Shown here: positions 43,942 through 53,653 of the stretch, one piece after another | Numbering within the stretch: position 1 is the stretch's first letter | How the letters are laid out: each line of letters starts with the position of its first letter | From: Methylophaga thalassica | GTDB taxonomy: Bacteria > Pseudomonadota > Gammaproteobacteria > Nitrosococcales > Methylophagaceae | Assembly (NCBI RefSeq): GCF_030159795.1 | Contig: NZ_BSND01000003.1 | Coordinates: 806,001 to 870,000, forward strand | DNA: 64,000 bases | Reading direction: 5' to 3' | The notes under the pieces: generated by a model | What the model saw: the letters and a program-made list of their open reading frames with translations, nothing else | Database searches by the model: none | What the model was told of the DNA's origin: nothing | Position numbers and translations under genes: made by a program

Positions 43942-44493
43942 TTATTTAAGCCAGACTTTCCAGCCTTTCTCTGCCATACACTCAATAAAGCCAACGGTAA
44001 CCTGGCTAAAATTACCGTTGATTGGGTGCTCTTTACTTAAACCTTCTTTGCAGACTTGACCTTCTGCAAGTAATTGATCAGGACCTGCACCCGCTTTCCA
44101 CCACGAGCTGACTCCGACTGGTTGGAGTGGATCAGCAGGCAGAGGTGCAGGCTCAATTTCAGTGTCTGTTGTCTTTTCAGCTATAAACTGGTCGGGTGAA
44201 CTTTTGGTATAGCTACCATGAATCACAGCTTTATTGGCCGGGCTCCCGGTTTTAGCGGCCTCTTCATTAGCCTTATTATCTAAATCTAAAACGATCCAGC
44301 CATTCTCTTTTAAGCATTTTTTTGTTTGTGCCTCTGTATTTGTACTGGCAGCACACACATTTTTTTCTTGCTGAAAATCACGGACGGATGCGCCGCGTTT
44401 ATAACTAAACTCTCCACATGCGGAGAGCGATAGACTCAAAATGCCCATCGTGGTGATGGCAAGCGTCTTATTAAATATTCGTTTTTGAAACAT
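43942..44493 (-). CDS. Lipoprotein with duplicated Cys/Trp motif, unknown function
   Basis: A lipoprotein signal peptide (ITTMGILSLSLSAC, lipobox Cys26) leads a 183-residue protein. Two similar units are seen: one at about residues 46-70 (NVC...KKCLKENGWIVLD) and one at 147-182 (GQVCKEG...FIECMAEKGWKVWL). Each has a C...C-x4/5-GW-x-V pattern, so it looks like an internal duplication with disulfides, joined by a Pro-rich linker. I do not recognise the family. Confidence 0.65.
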   Translation of the reverse strand: MFQKRIFNKTLAITTMGILSLSLSACGEFSYKRGASVRDFQQEKNVCAASTNTEAQTKKCLKENGWIVLDLDNKANEEAAKTGSPANKAVIHGSYTKSSPDQFIAEKTTDTEIEPAPLPADPLQPVGVSSWWKAGAGPDQLLAEGQVCKEGLSKEHPINGNFSQVTVGFIECMAEKGWKVWLK

Positions 44494-44668
44494 CCGCCTT
44501 TCCTTGATGACTCTTTAACATGGCTACAGATTACCTGAACAAGTCAGATCTGTTTCTACGCAATTTCACGTATTCAAGCTTCTGACCCAGCTCACTAGTA
44601 TTGCTCCTGACGCGAACAGCACGTTTGCGACTTTTTCTTTTCTTGGATGGCTAACAGGGGCAATTAGA

Positions 44669-45808
44669 ATGAAAATGAAACTCAACTCTCTCACCTATGC
44701 AGTGGCGCTCGCCAGTTCTGCAATGATGGCACCTACAGTGTCACAAGCAGCTGGCACGATCACGTTTGGTGAAGATCAATATGTCAGCGTTGGTTTTGGC
44801 ATGCGTGGCAGTTTTAGCAGTGTAGAAGACGCTGCAAACGATGGTGGCAGCAGTAAAGATTTTGATTTAGACAGTGCTCGTCTTTATGTATCAGGTTCAT
44901 TAAACAAATACATCAAAGGTATTTTTAATACTGAAAAGTCTGGTGGGAATGACACTTTCCAAATTATTGATGCGGCCGGTATTTTTCAGTTTACCCCTGA
45001 TATGGCCATTTGGGCGGGTCGTTTCTTATCGCCAAGCAGTCGCGCCAATATGGCGGGACCTTATTACACATTAGGTGGTGGGTACTGGCAAAGCATTGCA
45101 GCACGCTATGGTTATAACGGTGGCACGATTGGCCGTGATGATGGTGTCGCTTTAGTAGCTACAGCATTTGACCAACGTTTGGCGTATTCATTTGGTGCTT
45201 TTGAAGCAGATAAAATCTTTGAGTTGAGTAGTGGTGTTGCTGACGTAACAAATAACGCTGACCAAAGTGATGAATTGATGTATGCCGGACGCTTGCAATA
45301 TAGCTTCTGGGATAAAGAACCAGGGTATTACGGTACAGGTAACTACCTAGGGCAAAAAGATATTTTCACCATTGGCGTTTTTGGACGTTCGAAAGAAGAT
45401 GGCGCAGCCTCTGCGACAGCAGTTGGTGATTACAGCCAATGGGGTGCGGATTTACTGATCGAGAAAAAATTCGCTGCCGGCGCGGTCTCTTTTGAAGCCG
45501 CCTACTACGACTATGACACAGACGATGTTTTCTTGACTGAGCAAGGTGAAGCCTACGCAGTAGGTGCTGGTTATATCTTTAATCAGAAAGTCGGCTGGGG
45601 TCAGTTCCAACCTTTTATTCGTCACCAAAATTTTGATGCTGATAGTGGCACTGAAACTGAGCGCACAGATTACGGTGTGGCATACATCATTGATGGATAT
45701 AACGCCCAAGTTTCAGCTCGATACTCAGATCAAGAAGTTGATAACCCGTCTCCTACCAGTGATTCAGATACCGATATTTTTGCAGTCGAACTTCAGTTGC
45801 AATTTTAA
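44669..45808 (+). CDS. fmdC: Outer-membrane porin of the formamide/urea cluster
   Basis: The 379-residue porin has a signal peptide (AVALASSAMMAPTVSQA) and a barrel with strands ending DIFAVELQLQF. Its place directly before formamidase matches fmdC of the Methylophilus methylotrophus fmd cluster, which is proposed to admit amides and urea. It starts the long plus-strand nitrogen cluster, with AGGGGC as ribosome site. The upstream ~175 bp should carry the main promoter; I see no clear sigma-54 site. Confidence 0.8.
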   Translation: MKMKLNSLTYAVALASSAMMAPTVSQAAGTITFGEDQYVSVGFGMRGSFSSVEDAANDGGSSKDFDLDSARLYVSGSLNKYIKGIFNTEKSGGNDTFQIIDAAGIFQFTPDMAIWAGRFLSPSSRANMAGPYYTLGGGYWQSIAARYGYNGGTIGRDDGVALVATAFDQRLAYSFGAFEADKIFELSSGVADVTNNADQSDELMYAGRLQYSFWDKEPGYYGTGNYLGQKDIFTIGVFGRSKEDGAASATAVGDYSQWGADLLIEKKFAAGAVSFEAAYYDYDTDDVFLTEQGEAYAVGAGYIFNQKVGWGQFQPFIRHQNFDADSGTETERTDYGVAYIIDGYNAQVSARYSDQEVDNPSPTSDSDTDIFAVELQLQF

Positions 45809-45843
45809 GGTTTGGATTGGTTTTTATCCCAACGGAGGAAAAA

Positions 45844-47067
45844 ATGAAAACGATAGTAAAACTCGATTTAGATAAAAAACCTTGGGAGCAGGACGGTCAA
45901 ATCCATAACCGTTGGCACCCAGATATACCCATGATCGCGATGGTCAAACCCGGTGATGAATTCCGTGTTGAATGTATGGACTGGACCGGTGGCCAAATTG
46001 GTAACAATGACAGCGCCAACGATATCCGCGATGTCGATTTAACCCAGGTTCACTATTTAAGTGGTCCGATTGGTGTTGAAGGGGCTGAACCTGGCGATTT
46101 AATGGTGGTAGACATTCTGGATGTCGGCACATTTGAAGATCAGCAATGGGGTTTTAACGGTTTATTTGCTAAAGAAAACGGTGGTGGTTTCTTAACTGAT
46201 CACTTCCCTGATGCAAGTAAGTCTATTTGGGATTTCCACGGTATTTACACCACATCACGTCATATCCCAAACGTGCAGTTTGCCGGCATTATGCATCCTG
46301 GTTTGATTGGTTGTTTGCCATCAAAAGAAATGCTGGAAGAATGGAATCAGCGTGAAGCCGATTTGATTGCAACAGATCCTGACCGTGTACCGATGTTAGC
46401 TTGCCCACCTGAAGAAAAATCAGCCGTTATGGGCAGAATGAAAGGTGATGAAGCAGTTGCTGCAGCTAAAACAGGTGCTCGTACTGTGCCACCACGTGAA
46501 CACGGTGGTAACTGTGACATTAAAAACCTGACCAAAGGGTCTCGTATTTATTTCCCTGTCTATGTGAAAGACGGTGGCCTTTCTATGGGTGACCTTCACT
46601 TCTCTCAAGGTGATGGCGAGATCACATTCTGTGGTGCGATTGAGATGGCAGGTTACTTAGATATCCGCGTCAACTTAATCAAAGGCGGCGTTAAGAAATA
46701 CGGCATCAAAAACCCACTATTCAAACCAAGTGTGGTTGAACCTAAATACCGTGATTACCTGATTTTTGAAGGTATTTCAGTTGATGAACAAGGTAAACAA
46801 CATTACCTCGACGTTAACGTGGCATACAAACAAGCGTGTTTGAACGCCATTGAGTACATGAAGAAATTTGGTTACAGCGGTCAGCAGGCCGTATCCATTC
46901 TTGGTACAGCACCAGTTGAAGGTCATATCAGCGGCATCGTTGATGTACCAAATGCCTGTGCGACCTTGTGGTTACCTACTGAGATCTTTGATTTCGACAT
47001 CATGCCTAATCCAGACGGTCCTTTAGAACTGGTTACCCCAGGTATTGATACAGCGAAAACATCTTAA
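45844..47067 (+). CDS. fmdA: Formamidase (acetamidase/formamidase family)
   Basis: The 407-residue cytoplasmic enzyme hydrolyses formamide to formate and ammonia. Family marks are IHNRWHPDIP near the N-terminus, VECMDWTGGQIGNNDSANDIRDVDL, HPGLIGCLPS and MGDLHFSQGDGEITFCGAIEM. ATG 45844 is chosen because GGAGG lies five bases upstream and the result matches the FmdA start (MKTIVKLDLDKKPW). In a C1-using cell the formate can be oxidised for energy. It lies 35 bp after the porin. Confidence 0.94.
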   Translation: MKTIVKLDLDKKPWEQDGQIHNRWHPDIPMIAMVKPGDEFRVECMDWTGGQIGNNDSANDIRDVDLTQVHYLSGPIGVEGAEPGDLMVVDILDVGTFEDQQWGFNGLFAKENGGGFLTDHFPDASKSIWDFHGIYTTSRHIPNVQFAGIMHPGLIGCLPSKEMLEEWNQREADLIATDPDRVPMLACPPEEKSAVMGRMKGDEAVAAAKTGARTVPPREHGGNCDIKNLTKGSRIYFPVYVKDGGLSMGDLHFSQGDGEITFCGAIEMAGYLDIRVNLIKGGVKKYGIKNPLFKPSVVEPKYRDYLIFEGISVDEQGKQHYLDVNVAYKQACLNAIEYMKKFGYSGQQAVSILGTAPVEGHISGIVDVPNACATLWLPTEIFDFDIMPNPDGPLELVTPGIDTAKTS

Positions 47068-47087
47068 TTGATTAGAGGAAGAGTGCG

Positions 47088-47438
47088 ATGCCTATTTACG
47101 ACTACCGATGTGAGCAATGTGGCGAATTTTCGGCCTTACGCAAAATGAGTGAATCCAGCTTGCCCTGCACGTGTGAAAACTGTGGAGAGCCAGCAGCACG
47201 CATTATTTCAGCGCCCAATCTTGCTCTGATGGACAGTGGCAGAAAAAAAGCGTTTGAGCGTAATGAAAAATCGGCACATGCCCCGAGACAAGCACGACGT
47301 TCCAGCTGTGGTTGTTCAGGCTCGCACACTTGCTCGACATCGCAAAAAGACACTTCATCTTCTAACGAAAATAAACAAGGAAACGGCCTATTGATGCAAA
47401 CAAAGAAAACCGCACGACCTTGGATGCTCGGTCACTGA
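47088..47438 (+). CDS. fmdB: FmdB-family zinc-ribbon regulatory protein
   Basis: The first ~45 residues form the FmdB zinc ribbon (MPIYDYRCEQCGEF and CTCENCGEPA). A second Cys group (SSCGCSGSHTC) and a Ser/Asn-rich stretch follow, and the protein ends RPWMLGH. The family is named from the Methylophilus amide operon, where FmdB is a proposed regulator. It lies between fmdA and urtA. Confidence 0.88.
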   Translation: MPIYDYRCEQCGEFSALRKMSESSLPCTCENCGEPAARIISAPNLALMDSGRKKAFERNEKSAHAPRQARRSSCGCSGSHTCSTSQKDTSSSNENKQGNGLLMQTKKTARPWMLGH

Positions 47439-47474
47439 GTAACCAAACATTGTTTTAAAACTGGAGATTAATCA

Positions 47475-48728
47475 ATGAAACATTTTAGTCGAAGAAAATT
47501 CTTAGGTAAAACAGGCGCTTTACTCGGCGCAATGATAGCGGCAGGCTTCATTAGCACATCAGCGATGGCTGAAGATTACCCGACAGCGGCGGTGAACACG
47601 ACCGGTCTGGCTGTGACTGATGACACCGTTAAAGTGGGCATTTTGCACTCATTGACGGGCACCATGGCTATCAGTGAAACCGGTGCTCAAGAAGCTGAAA
47701 AACTGGCGATTAAACAAATCAATGAATCAGGCGGTATTTTAGGTCGTCAAATTGAAATCATCCAGGAAGATGGTGCGAGTGACTGGCCTACATTTGCTGA
47801 GAAATCACGTAAATTATTAGTGAACGATCACGTTGCTGCCGTATTTGGTTGCTGGACTTCTGCTTCACGTAAAGCGGCATTACCTGTATTCGAACAGCAA
47901 AATGGTCTGCTTTACTACCCAACGTTCTACGAAGGTCTGGAACAATCACATAATGTCATTTACACCGGTCAGGAAGCGACTCAACAAATCTTAGCTGGTT
48001 TGGATTGGGTAGCGAAAGAAAAAGGTGCAAAAACGTATTATCTGATTGGCTCTGATTACATCTGGCCACGTACATCAATGAAAATTGCCCGTAAACATAT
48101 CGAAAATGTCTTAGGTGGCAAAGTCGTTGGTGAAGAGTACAAACCATTAGGTGACACACAGTTCGGTTCGGTTATTAACAAAATCCGTCTGAAAAAACCT
48201 GACGTTATTTTCGCGGCTGTTGTCGGTGGTTCTAACGTTGCTTGGTTCAAACAGTTAAATGCTGCCGGTATCACTGGTGATAAACAAACACTGTTAACTA
48301 TCTCTGTTACTGAAGACGAAGTCTTAGGTATCGGTGGTGAAAACCTGGTCGGTTTCTATTCAGTTATGAAATATTTCCAAAGTCTGGATAACGACAATAA
48401 CAAAGCCTTCGTTAAAGCCTTTAAAGAAATGCATGGCGATGACAGCGTTATTGGTGACGTGACTCAAGCGGCTTACCTTGGTCCTTGGTTATGGAAAGCG
48501 GCTGTTGAAAAAGCAGGTAGCTTTGATGTCGATAAAGTAGTTGCTGCTTCAGAAGAAGGCGATATTGAGTTAACAACGGCACCTGAAGGTTATGTGAAGC
48601 TTCATCCTAACCATCATCTGTGGAGCTACACTCGCGTAGCTGAATGGCAAAAAGATGGTCAAGCGAAAGTGATTTACCAATCACCTGAGCTGATTGAACC
48701 AAACCCATTCCCAGAAGGTTACCAATAG
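47475..48728 (+). CDS. urtA: Urea/short-chain amide ABC transporter, periplasmic binding protein
   Basis: The 417-residue protein binds urea or formamide in the periplasm (UrtA/FmdD family). A twin-arginine signal (FSRRKFLGKTGALLGAMIAAG) suggests export by Tat. Type I binding-fold marks include VKVGILHSLTGTMAISE, the ESGGILGRQIEIIQEDGASDWPTFAEKSRKLL region and AAVFGCWTSASRKA. The C-terminal HPNHHLWSYTRVAEWQKDGQ is typical of UrtA. It precedes the permease genes. Confidence 0.94.
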   Translation: MKHFSRRKFLGKTGALLGAMIAAGFISTSAMAEDYPTAAVNTTGLAVTDDTVKVGILHSLTGTMAISETGAQEAEKLAIKQINESGGILGRQIEIIQEDGASDWPTFAEKSRKLLVNDHVAAVFGCWTSASRKAALPVFEQQNGLLYYPTFYEGLEQSHNVIYTGQEATQQILAGLDWVAKEKGAKTYYLIGSDYIWPRTSMKIARKHIENVLGGKVVGEEYKPLGDTQFGSVINKIRLKKPDVIFAAVVGGSNVAWFKQLNAAGITGDKQTLLTISVTEDEVLGIGGENLVGFYSVMKYFQSLDNDNNKAFVKAFKEMHGDDSVIGDVTQAAYLGPWLWKAAVEKAGSFDVDKVVAASEEGDIELTTAPEGYVKLHPNHHLWSYTRVAEWQKDGQAKVIYQSPELIEPNPFPEGYQ

Positions 48729-48822
48729 ACCGCAGTATCAAGATGGGCAGGCTGCATACGCAGCTTGCCCTCTCTTAAACACGTTTCAATCACTCTTTTC
48801 AGATCACCTTCGGAGTAGCGTT

Positions 48823-49746
48823 ATGGGCGATTATTCAATACAAGAATTGACATCAATTCTGGCCATGCAAGGGTTTGCTGGTTTGAGTTTATTCAGTGTT
48901 CTACTTTTAATGGCACTGGGCCTTGCAATTATTTTCGGGCAGATGGGCGTCATTAACATGGCCCATGGCGAGTTTATGGCAGTAGGGGCTTATACGACCT
49001 ACATATTGTCAGTCATGACAGAAAAATACTTTCCTGATTTTCTGAGTTATTACTTTATTTTTGCCATCGTCGCATCGTTTTTTGTGGCAGGCATTATTGG
49101 CTACTTTGTTGAGTGGCTGCTTATCAGGCATCTATACAAACGTCCTCTTGACACGCTGCTGGCGACATGGGGATTAAGTCTGATCATGCAACAGATTTTC
49201 CGGTCTCTGTTTGGCGCACGTGAAGTCAGCCCAACGCTGCCAGATTGGCTAATGGGCTCATATATGCCAACAGATACTATCTTCATACCAATTAACGGTA
49301 TGTTCGTACTGGGTTTAACCGCGTTAGTGACCTTTGGCGTCTTTATCCTGATGTATCGCTCAACCTGGGGACTCAATGTACGTGCCACCACCCAAAACCG
49401 TGTAATGAGTGGTGCAGTGGGTATTAATACCAAAAAAGTGGACCGTATGACCTTTGCGCTTGGTTGTGGCATTGCCGGTGTAGCTGGTGCGGCATTTACC
49501 ACTATTGCATCAACAGGTCCAACGACCGGTTCTCTCTATATTGTTGACACCTTTATGGTGGTGGTTTTCGGTGGTGCTGCAAGTTTATTCGGCACGATAG
49601 CTTCAGCTTTCAGTATTGCCCAGGCGCAATCGATTCTGGAGTTCTTTATCAGTGGTTCTATGGCAAAAGTGCTGACATTACTGACGATCGTTATCATTCT
49701 GATGATTCGTCCAGAAGGTCTGTTTGCCAATAAAGTTCGTAAATAA
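48823..49746 (+). CDS. urtB: Urea ABC transporter permease UrtB
   Basis: The 307-residue LivH-type permease has about eight membrane helices with the motif GQMGVINMAHGEFMAVGAYT and a C-terminal TVFGGAASLFGT-like loop. ATG 48823 is chosen because GGAG lies upstream and the family starts here; the longer frame from 48694 would overlap the end of urtA and adds a soluble 43-residue extension. Confidence 0.93.
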   Translation: MGDYSIQELTSILAMQGFAGLSLFSVLLLMALGLAIIFGQMGVINMAHGEFMAVGAYTTYILSVMTEKYFPDFLSYYFIFAIVASFFVAGIIGYFVEWLLIRHLYKRPLDTLLATWGLSLIMQQIFRSLFGAREVSPTLPDWLMGSYMPTDTIFIPINGMFVLGLTALVTFGVFILMYRSTWGLNVRATTQNRVMSGAVGINTKKVDRMTFALGCGIAGVAGAAFTTIASTGPTTGSLYIVDTFMVVVFGGAASLFGTIASAFSIAQAQSILEFFISGSMAKVLTLLTIVIILMIRPEGLFANKVRK

Positions 49747-49764
49747 GCAGTAGGAGATAACCAT

Positions 49765-50919
49765 ATGAATTTTGTCTATGACAGATTATTGGGTGGCAGA
49801 AACGGCGCCATCGGTATTGGCATCCTTGCGCTGCTTATTCTGATTGTATTGCCGCTGGCACTGGATATTTTCCGCCTTAACCTGGTGGGGAAATACCTGA
49901 CTTACGCCTTTGCCGCGGTCAGTCTGGTTTTACTTTGGGGATACGGCGGCATTCTGAGTTTAGGGCAAGGGGTATTTTTTGGCCTCGGTGGCTACGCGAT
50001 GGCGATGTTTTTGAAACTGGAAGCATCGGATCCGGAAAGTACCGCTATTCAATCTACACCGGGCATTCCTGACTTTATGGATTGGAATCAGTTAACTGAA
50101 TTACCCTGGATCTGGGTGCCGTTTGAACACTTATGGGTGGCGATTCTGGCGATTTTTGTGGTGCCAGCAGCGTTTGCCTACCTTATCGGGGTGTCGATGT
50201 TTAAACGTCGGGTAAGTGGGGTTTACTTTGCCATCATTACCCAGGTTGTCGCTTTGATTTTGACTATTTTGATTGTCGGTCAACAAGGTTACACCGGTGG
50301 TATCAATGGTATTACTGACCTGAAAACCTTAAATGGCTGGAGTATTCGTCCAGATTCAGCGAAGTACGTCTTGTATTTCGTCAATGCCGTCTTATTACTG
50401 GCAGTAATCTGTGTCAGCCGCTTTGTACTGACCAGTAAATTTGGTCGACTGCTACTGGCGATGAAAGATAAAGAAGATCGTGTTCGCTTCTCTGGTTATG
50501 ACGTAGCCAGCTTTAAAATCTTTATCTTCTGTCTGGCCGCGGTGATTTCAGCTATTGGTGGCGCTATGTTTACTTTGCAGGTTGGCTTTATGTCACCGTC
50601 ATTTGTCGGCATCGTACCTTCAATTGAAATGGTTATCTTTGCTGCGGTGGGTGGACGTATGTCACTTATCGGTGTGGTGTATGGCACCTTATTAGTGAAT
50701 GCTGGGAAAACAGCCTTTTCAGAATCGTTTCCTGAAGTCTGGTTATTCTTGATGGGTGGTTTATTTATCGCTGTGGTGATGTTCTTCCCGAATGGATTAG
50801 CCGGTATTTATGACAAATACGTCAGAACGCTGCCTTTCATGCAACGTCTGCTGGGCGAGAAAAAAGTCGAGTCTGATAGCAAAACTGAAGCGAAAGCTGA
50901 ATTAGAAGGAGCCAAATAA
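49765..50919 (+). CDS. urtC: Urea ABC transporter permease UrtC
   Basis: The 384-residue LivM-type permease has about nine membrane helices with GYGGILSLGQGVFFGLGGYAMAMFL and AVGGRMSLIGVVYGTLLVN. It pairs with UrtB to form the inner-membrane channel. Its stop shares one base with the urtD start (TAATG). Confidence 0.93.
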   Translation: MNFVYDRLLGGRNGAIGIGILALLILIVLPLALDIFRLNLVGKYLTYAFAAVSLVLLWGYGGILSLGQGVFFGLGGYAMAMFLKLEASDPESTAIQSTPGIPDFMDWNQLTELPWIWVPFEHLWVAILAIFVVPAAFAYLIGVSMFKRRVSGVYFAIITQVVALILTILIVGQQGYTGGINGITDLKTLNGWSIRPDSAKYVLYFVNAVLLLAVICVSRFVLTSKFGRLLLAMKDKEDRVRFSGYDVASFKIFIFCLAAVISAIGGAMFTLQVGFMSPSFVGIVPSIEMVIFAAVGGRMSLIGVVYGTLLVNAGKTAFSESFPEVWLFLMGGLFIAVVMFFPNGLAGIYDKYVRTLPFMQRLLGEKKVESDSKTEAKAELEGAK

Positions 50920-51665
50920 TGGGTACTGAAACTGATTTCCTGTTGGCAATTGAAGATTTGACCGTCTCATTTGATGGCTTCAAGGCAGTGGACTCTTTGA
51001 ATCTGTATATCGATAAAAATGAGCTGCGTGTGGTTATCGGCCCAAACGGGGCCGGTAAAACGACCTTACTGGATTTGATTTGCGGTAAAACCAAAGCCAG
51101 CTCAGGCTCTATCAAGTTTAAAAATACAGAGCTTACTAAACTGTCAGAGCATGCGATTGTTCGAACCGGTGTAGGACGTAAGTTTCAGACACCATCGATT
51201 TACGAAACATTAACTGTTTACGAAAATCTGGAGGTGTCTTATCCGGAAGGGCGGGGTGTGTTTGGTAGCTTGTTCTTCAAAGCTGACGAAAAGGTGAAAG
51301 AAACCGTATTAAGAATAGCGGAAGAGATTCAGTTATTAGATGAATTGGATACTGAAGCAGCTGTGTTGAGTCATGGTCAGAAACAATGGTTAGAAATAGG
51401 TATGTTACTGATGCAAGACCCAGAGCTATTAATGCTCGATGAGCCTGTAGCCGGTATGAGTGCGAAGGAACGTGACGAAACAGCAGAATTGTTGAATCGT
51501 ATCTGCAAAAACCGTTCGGTGATTGTGATTGAGCATGATATGGAGTTTGTGAAAAAGATTGCTCACAAAGTCACCGTATTGCATCAAGGCAAGATTCTGG
51601 CTGAAGGCGCTATGGATAAAGTGCAGTCAGACGAGAAAGTCGTTGAAGTTTACTTAGGCCATTAA
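50919..51665 (+). CDS. urtD: Urea ABC transporter ATPase UrtD
   Basis: The 248-residue LivG-type ATPase has Walker A GPNGAGKTT, the signature LSHGQKQWLEIGMLL, Walker B LLMLDEP and the switch His in VIEHDMEF. The signature has His-Gly in place of Ser-Gly-Gly, which is common in UrtD. AAGGAG before its start lies within the urtC end. Confidence 0.94.
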   Translation: MGTETDFLLAIEDLTVSFDGFKAVDSLNLYIDKNELRVVIGPNGAGKTTLLDLICGKTKASSGSIKFKNTELTKLSEHAIVRTGVGRKFQTPSIYETLTVYENLEVSYPEGRGVFGSLFFKADEKVKETVLRIAEEIQLLDELDTEAAVLSHGQKQWLEIGMLLMQDPELLMLDEPVAGMSAKERDETAELLNRICKNRSVIVIEHDMEFVKKIAHKVTVLHQGKILAEGAMDKVQSDEKVVEVYLGH

Positions 51666-51686
51666 GCGAATAGCGAGGAAATTGAT

Positions 51687-52376
51687 ATGTTTGAAGTAGA
51701 AAACTTAAAAGTCAGCTATGGCCAGAGTGAAGTGATTCATGAAATCAGCTTTTCAGCGAATAAAAATGAAACACTGGCCATTATGGGCCGTAACGGGATG
51801 GGTAAAACCACACTGTTCAAATCCTTAATGGGTATCTTGCCAAGTTCGGCGACTAAGGTTGAATTGGAAGGAGCAGATTTAGATGGCATGGATAGCTATA
51901 AACGTGTCGCCAGTGGTTTAGCCTATGTACCGCAGGGACGGATGATTTTCCCCAATCTGACCGTGCAGGAAAATATTGAAACTGGTTTACAGGTCAGTAA
52001 ACAGAAAAAAATTCCGGAAGATATTTTTTCCTTATTCCCTGTGTTACATGAGATGCGTCATCGTAAAGGCGGTAACTTGTCTGGTGGTCAACAGCAACAG
52101 CTGGCGATTGCCCGTGCCCTGGTGACCAATCCCAAAGTCTTGCTTTTGGATGAACCAACCGAAGGTATTCAGCCTTCTATTATTAAAGATATTGCAAAAG
52201 TACTGAATGAAATCCGTGAAATGCGTGAGATAACGATTGTGGTATCAGAGCAGGTATTAAGCTTCACGATGGATATTGCTGATCGGATTATGGTAATCGA
52301 AAAAGGCAATTTGATTCATGAAGATCTGCGTGAAAATGTGGATGCAGCGAAAATCAAACAATATCTGACAGTGTAA
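51687..52376 (+). CDS. urtE: Urea ABC transporter ATPase UrtE
   Basis: The 229-residue LivF-type ATPase has Walker A GRNGMGKTT, signature LSGGQQQQLAIARAL and Walker B VLLLDEPTEGIQPSI, the last being typical of UrtE. It completes the five-gene UrtABCDE transporter. A hairpin with a short T run follows. Confidence 0.94.
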   Translation: MFEVENLKVSYGQSEVIHEISFSANKNETLAIMGRNGMGKTTLFKSLMGILPSSATKVELEGADLDGMDSYKRVASGLAYVPQGRMIFPNLTVQENIETGLQVSKQKKIPEDIFSLFPVLHEMRHRKGGNLSGGQQQQLAIARALVTNPKVLLLDEPTEGIQPSIIKDIAKVLNEIREMREITIVVSEQVLSFTMDIADRIMVIEKGNLIHEDLRENVDAAKIKQYLTV

Positions 52377-52383
52377 AAATAAC

Positions 52384-52419
52384 AACATCCTCTTTGATTT
52401 TATGCAGAGAGGATGTTTT
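52384..52419 (+). terminator. Hairpin between urtE and ureD, possible partial terminator
   Basis: AACATCCTCT and AGAGGATGTT form a 10-bp stem with a 14-base loop, then TTTT. It may lower transcription into the urease genes, or sequester the GAGG ribosome site for ureD. Confidence 0.55.
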
Positions 52420-52423
52420 AGTC

Positions 52424-53320
52424 ATGCTATCTTTACGGCATGAAAACAGGACAGAATGCGTGACCCAATTGATAGACAGAACGCAACTTAATACCGTAAT
52501 GACGGGCTGGGATGCCCGTCTTCAGTTAGGTTTTATCGAACGTGACGGTAAAACAATTCTGGCAAAAAAGGCTCACTCAGGGCCGTTAACGATTCAAAAA
52601 TGTTTATATCCGGAAGGGCCTACGCCGGCACATGTATTGGTGATTCATCCACCGGGCGGTGTGGCAGGTGGAGACCGTTTAGCACTGGACTTTAGTTTGG
52701 CAAAAGCGGCCAAAAGCTTTATTACGACGCCTGGTGCCACCAAATGGTATAAATCGGCAGGACGAGAGGCCAGTCAAACACTGCATATAGAACAGGCGGA
52801 TCACAGTCTTCTTGAATGGTTTCCACAAGAAAATATTGTGTTTGATGGGGCTGATGTCACTTTAAAAACACAGGTAAAATTAAGCCAATATGCTCATTTC
52901 GCCGGCTGGGATATCAGTTGCCTCGGTCGACAAGCCAGTGGTGAACAGTGGCGGCAGGGCCGCTATAAACAAATGTTAGAAATATCGCGTGAAGAACGGT
53001 TGTTGTGGCAGGAAACCGCGGTGTTTAAACCGGATAGTCATGTTGTCACTGCGCTGGCCGGGCTGAGAGGGTTTCCAGTATTTGGTAGCTTTGTGGTTAC
53101 CGCGGGTGAAGTACCCGATGCTGTCATTGAACAATGTCGACAAATCACACTGAATTCTGACGCCCAATATGGTGTTTCCGCCTTACCAGAAGTGTTTACG
53201 GCACGCTATATCGGTCGTTGTGCACAAGAAGCGCGTCAGTATTTTGAACAACTATGGACTTGTCTGCGTCCATGGTATGCGAATTCACAAGCAATACGCC
53301 CACGTATCTGGGCAACCTGA
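52424..53320 (+). CDS. ureD: Urease accessory protein UreD (UreH)
   Basis: The ~298-residue chaperone binds apo-urease and, with UreF and UreG, delivers nickel. Family marks are HPPGGVAGGDRL and ITTPGATKWYKS, then LEWFPQENIVFDGA. The start is uncertain: ATG 52424 has GAGG 11 bases upstream, and GTG 52460 has AGGA eight bases upstream and would give a 286-residue protein. It leads the ureDABCEFG run, 47 bp after urtE. Confidence 0.92.
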   Translation: MLSLRHENRTECVTQLIDRTQLNTVMTGWDARLQLGFIERDGKTILAKKAHSGPLTIQKCLYPEGPTPAHVLVIHPPGGVAGGDRLALDFSLAKAAKSFITTPGATKWYKSAGREASQTLHIEQADHSLLEWFPQENIVFDGADVTLKTQVKLSQYAHFAGWDISCLGRQASGEQWRQGRYKQMLEISREERLLWQETAVFKPDSHVVTALAGLRGFPVFGSFVVTAGEVPDAVIEQCRQITLNSDAQYGVSALPEVFTARYIGRCAQEARQYFEQLWTCLRPWYANSQAIRPRIWAT

Positions 53321-53341
53321 ACATTTTATAGGACCTGTGAC

Positions 53342-53644
53342 ATGGATTTAACGCCAAGAGAAAAAGATAAATTACTGATTTTTACCGCGGCATTATTAGC
53401 TGAACGCCGTAAAGAACGTGGTGTGAAATTAAACTATCCGGAAGCGGTGGCCTATATCACCGCTGCCATTATGGAAGGCGCCAGAGACGGCCGCAGCGTG
53501 AGTGACTTGATGAGTTATGGCACGACCTTACTCACCCGTGAAGATGTGATGGATGGCATTGCGGAAATGGTCACTGAAATTCAGGTGGAAGCCACGTTTC
53601 CTGATGGCACCAAGTTAATTACTGTTCACGACCCGATAGTGTGA
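53342..53644 (+). CDS. ureA: Urease gamma subunit
   Basis: The 100-residue subunit begins [23 protein letters not shown], has the family block [21 protein letters not shown], and is the smallest urease subunit. AGGACC precedes the start. Confidence 0.96.
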   Translation: MDLTPREKDKLLIFTAALLAERRKERGVKLNYPEAVAYITAAIMEGARDGRSVSDLMSYGTTLLTREDVMDGIAEMVTEIQVEATFPDGTKLITVHDPIV

Positions 53645-53653
53645 GGTGACAAA

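Noticed and set aside
44494-44668. Sigma-54 (NtrC-type) promoter before fmdC
   Set aside because: A GCACG-TTTGC stretch looks partly similar, but the GG/GC elements do not have the required 10-bp spacing.
48694-48822. Longer N-terminus of urtB
   Set aside because: It would overlap urtA by 35 bases and add a soluble segment. ATG 48823 has a GGAG site and fits the family.
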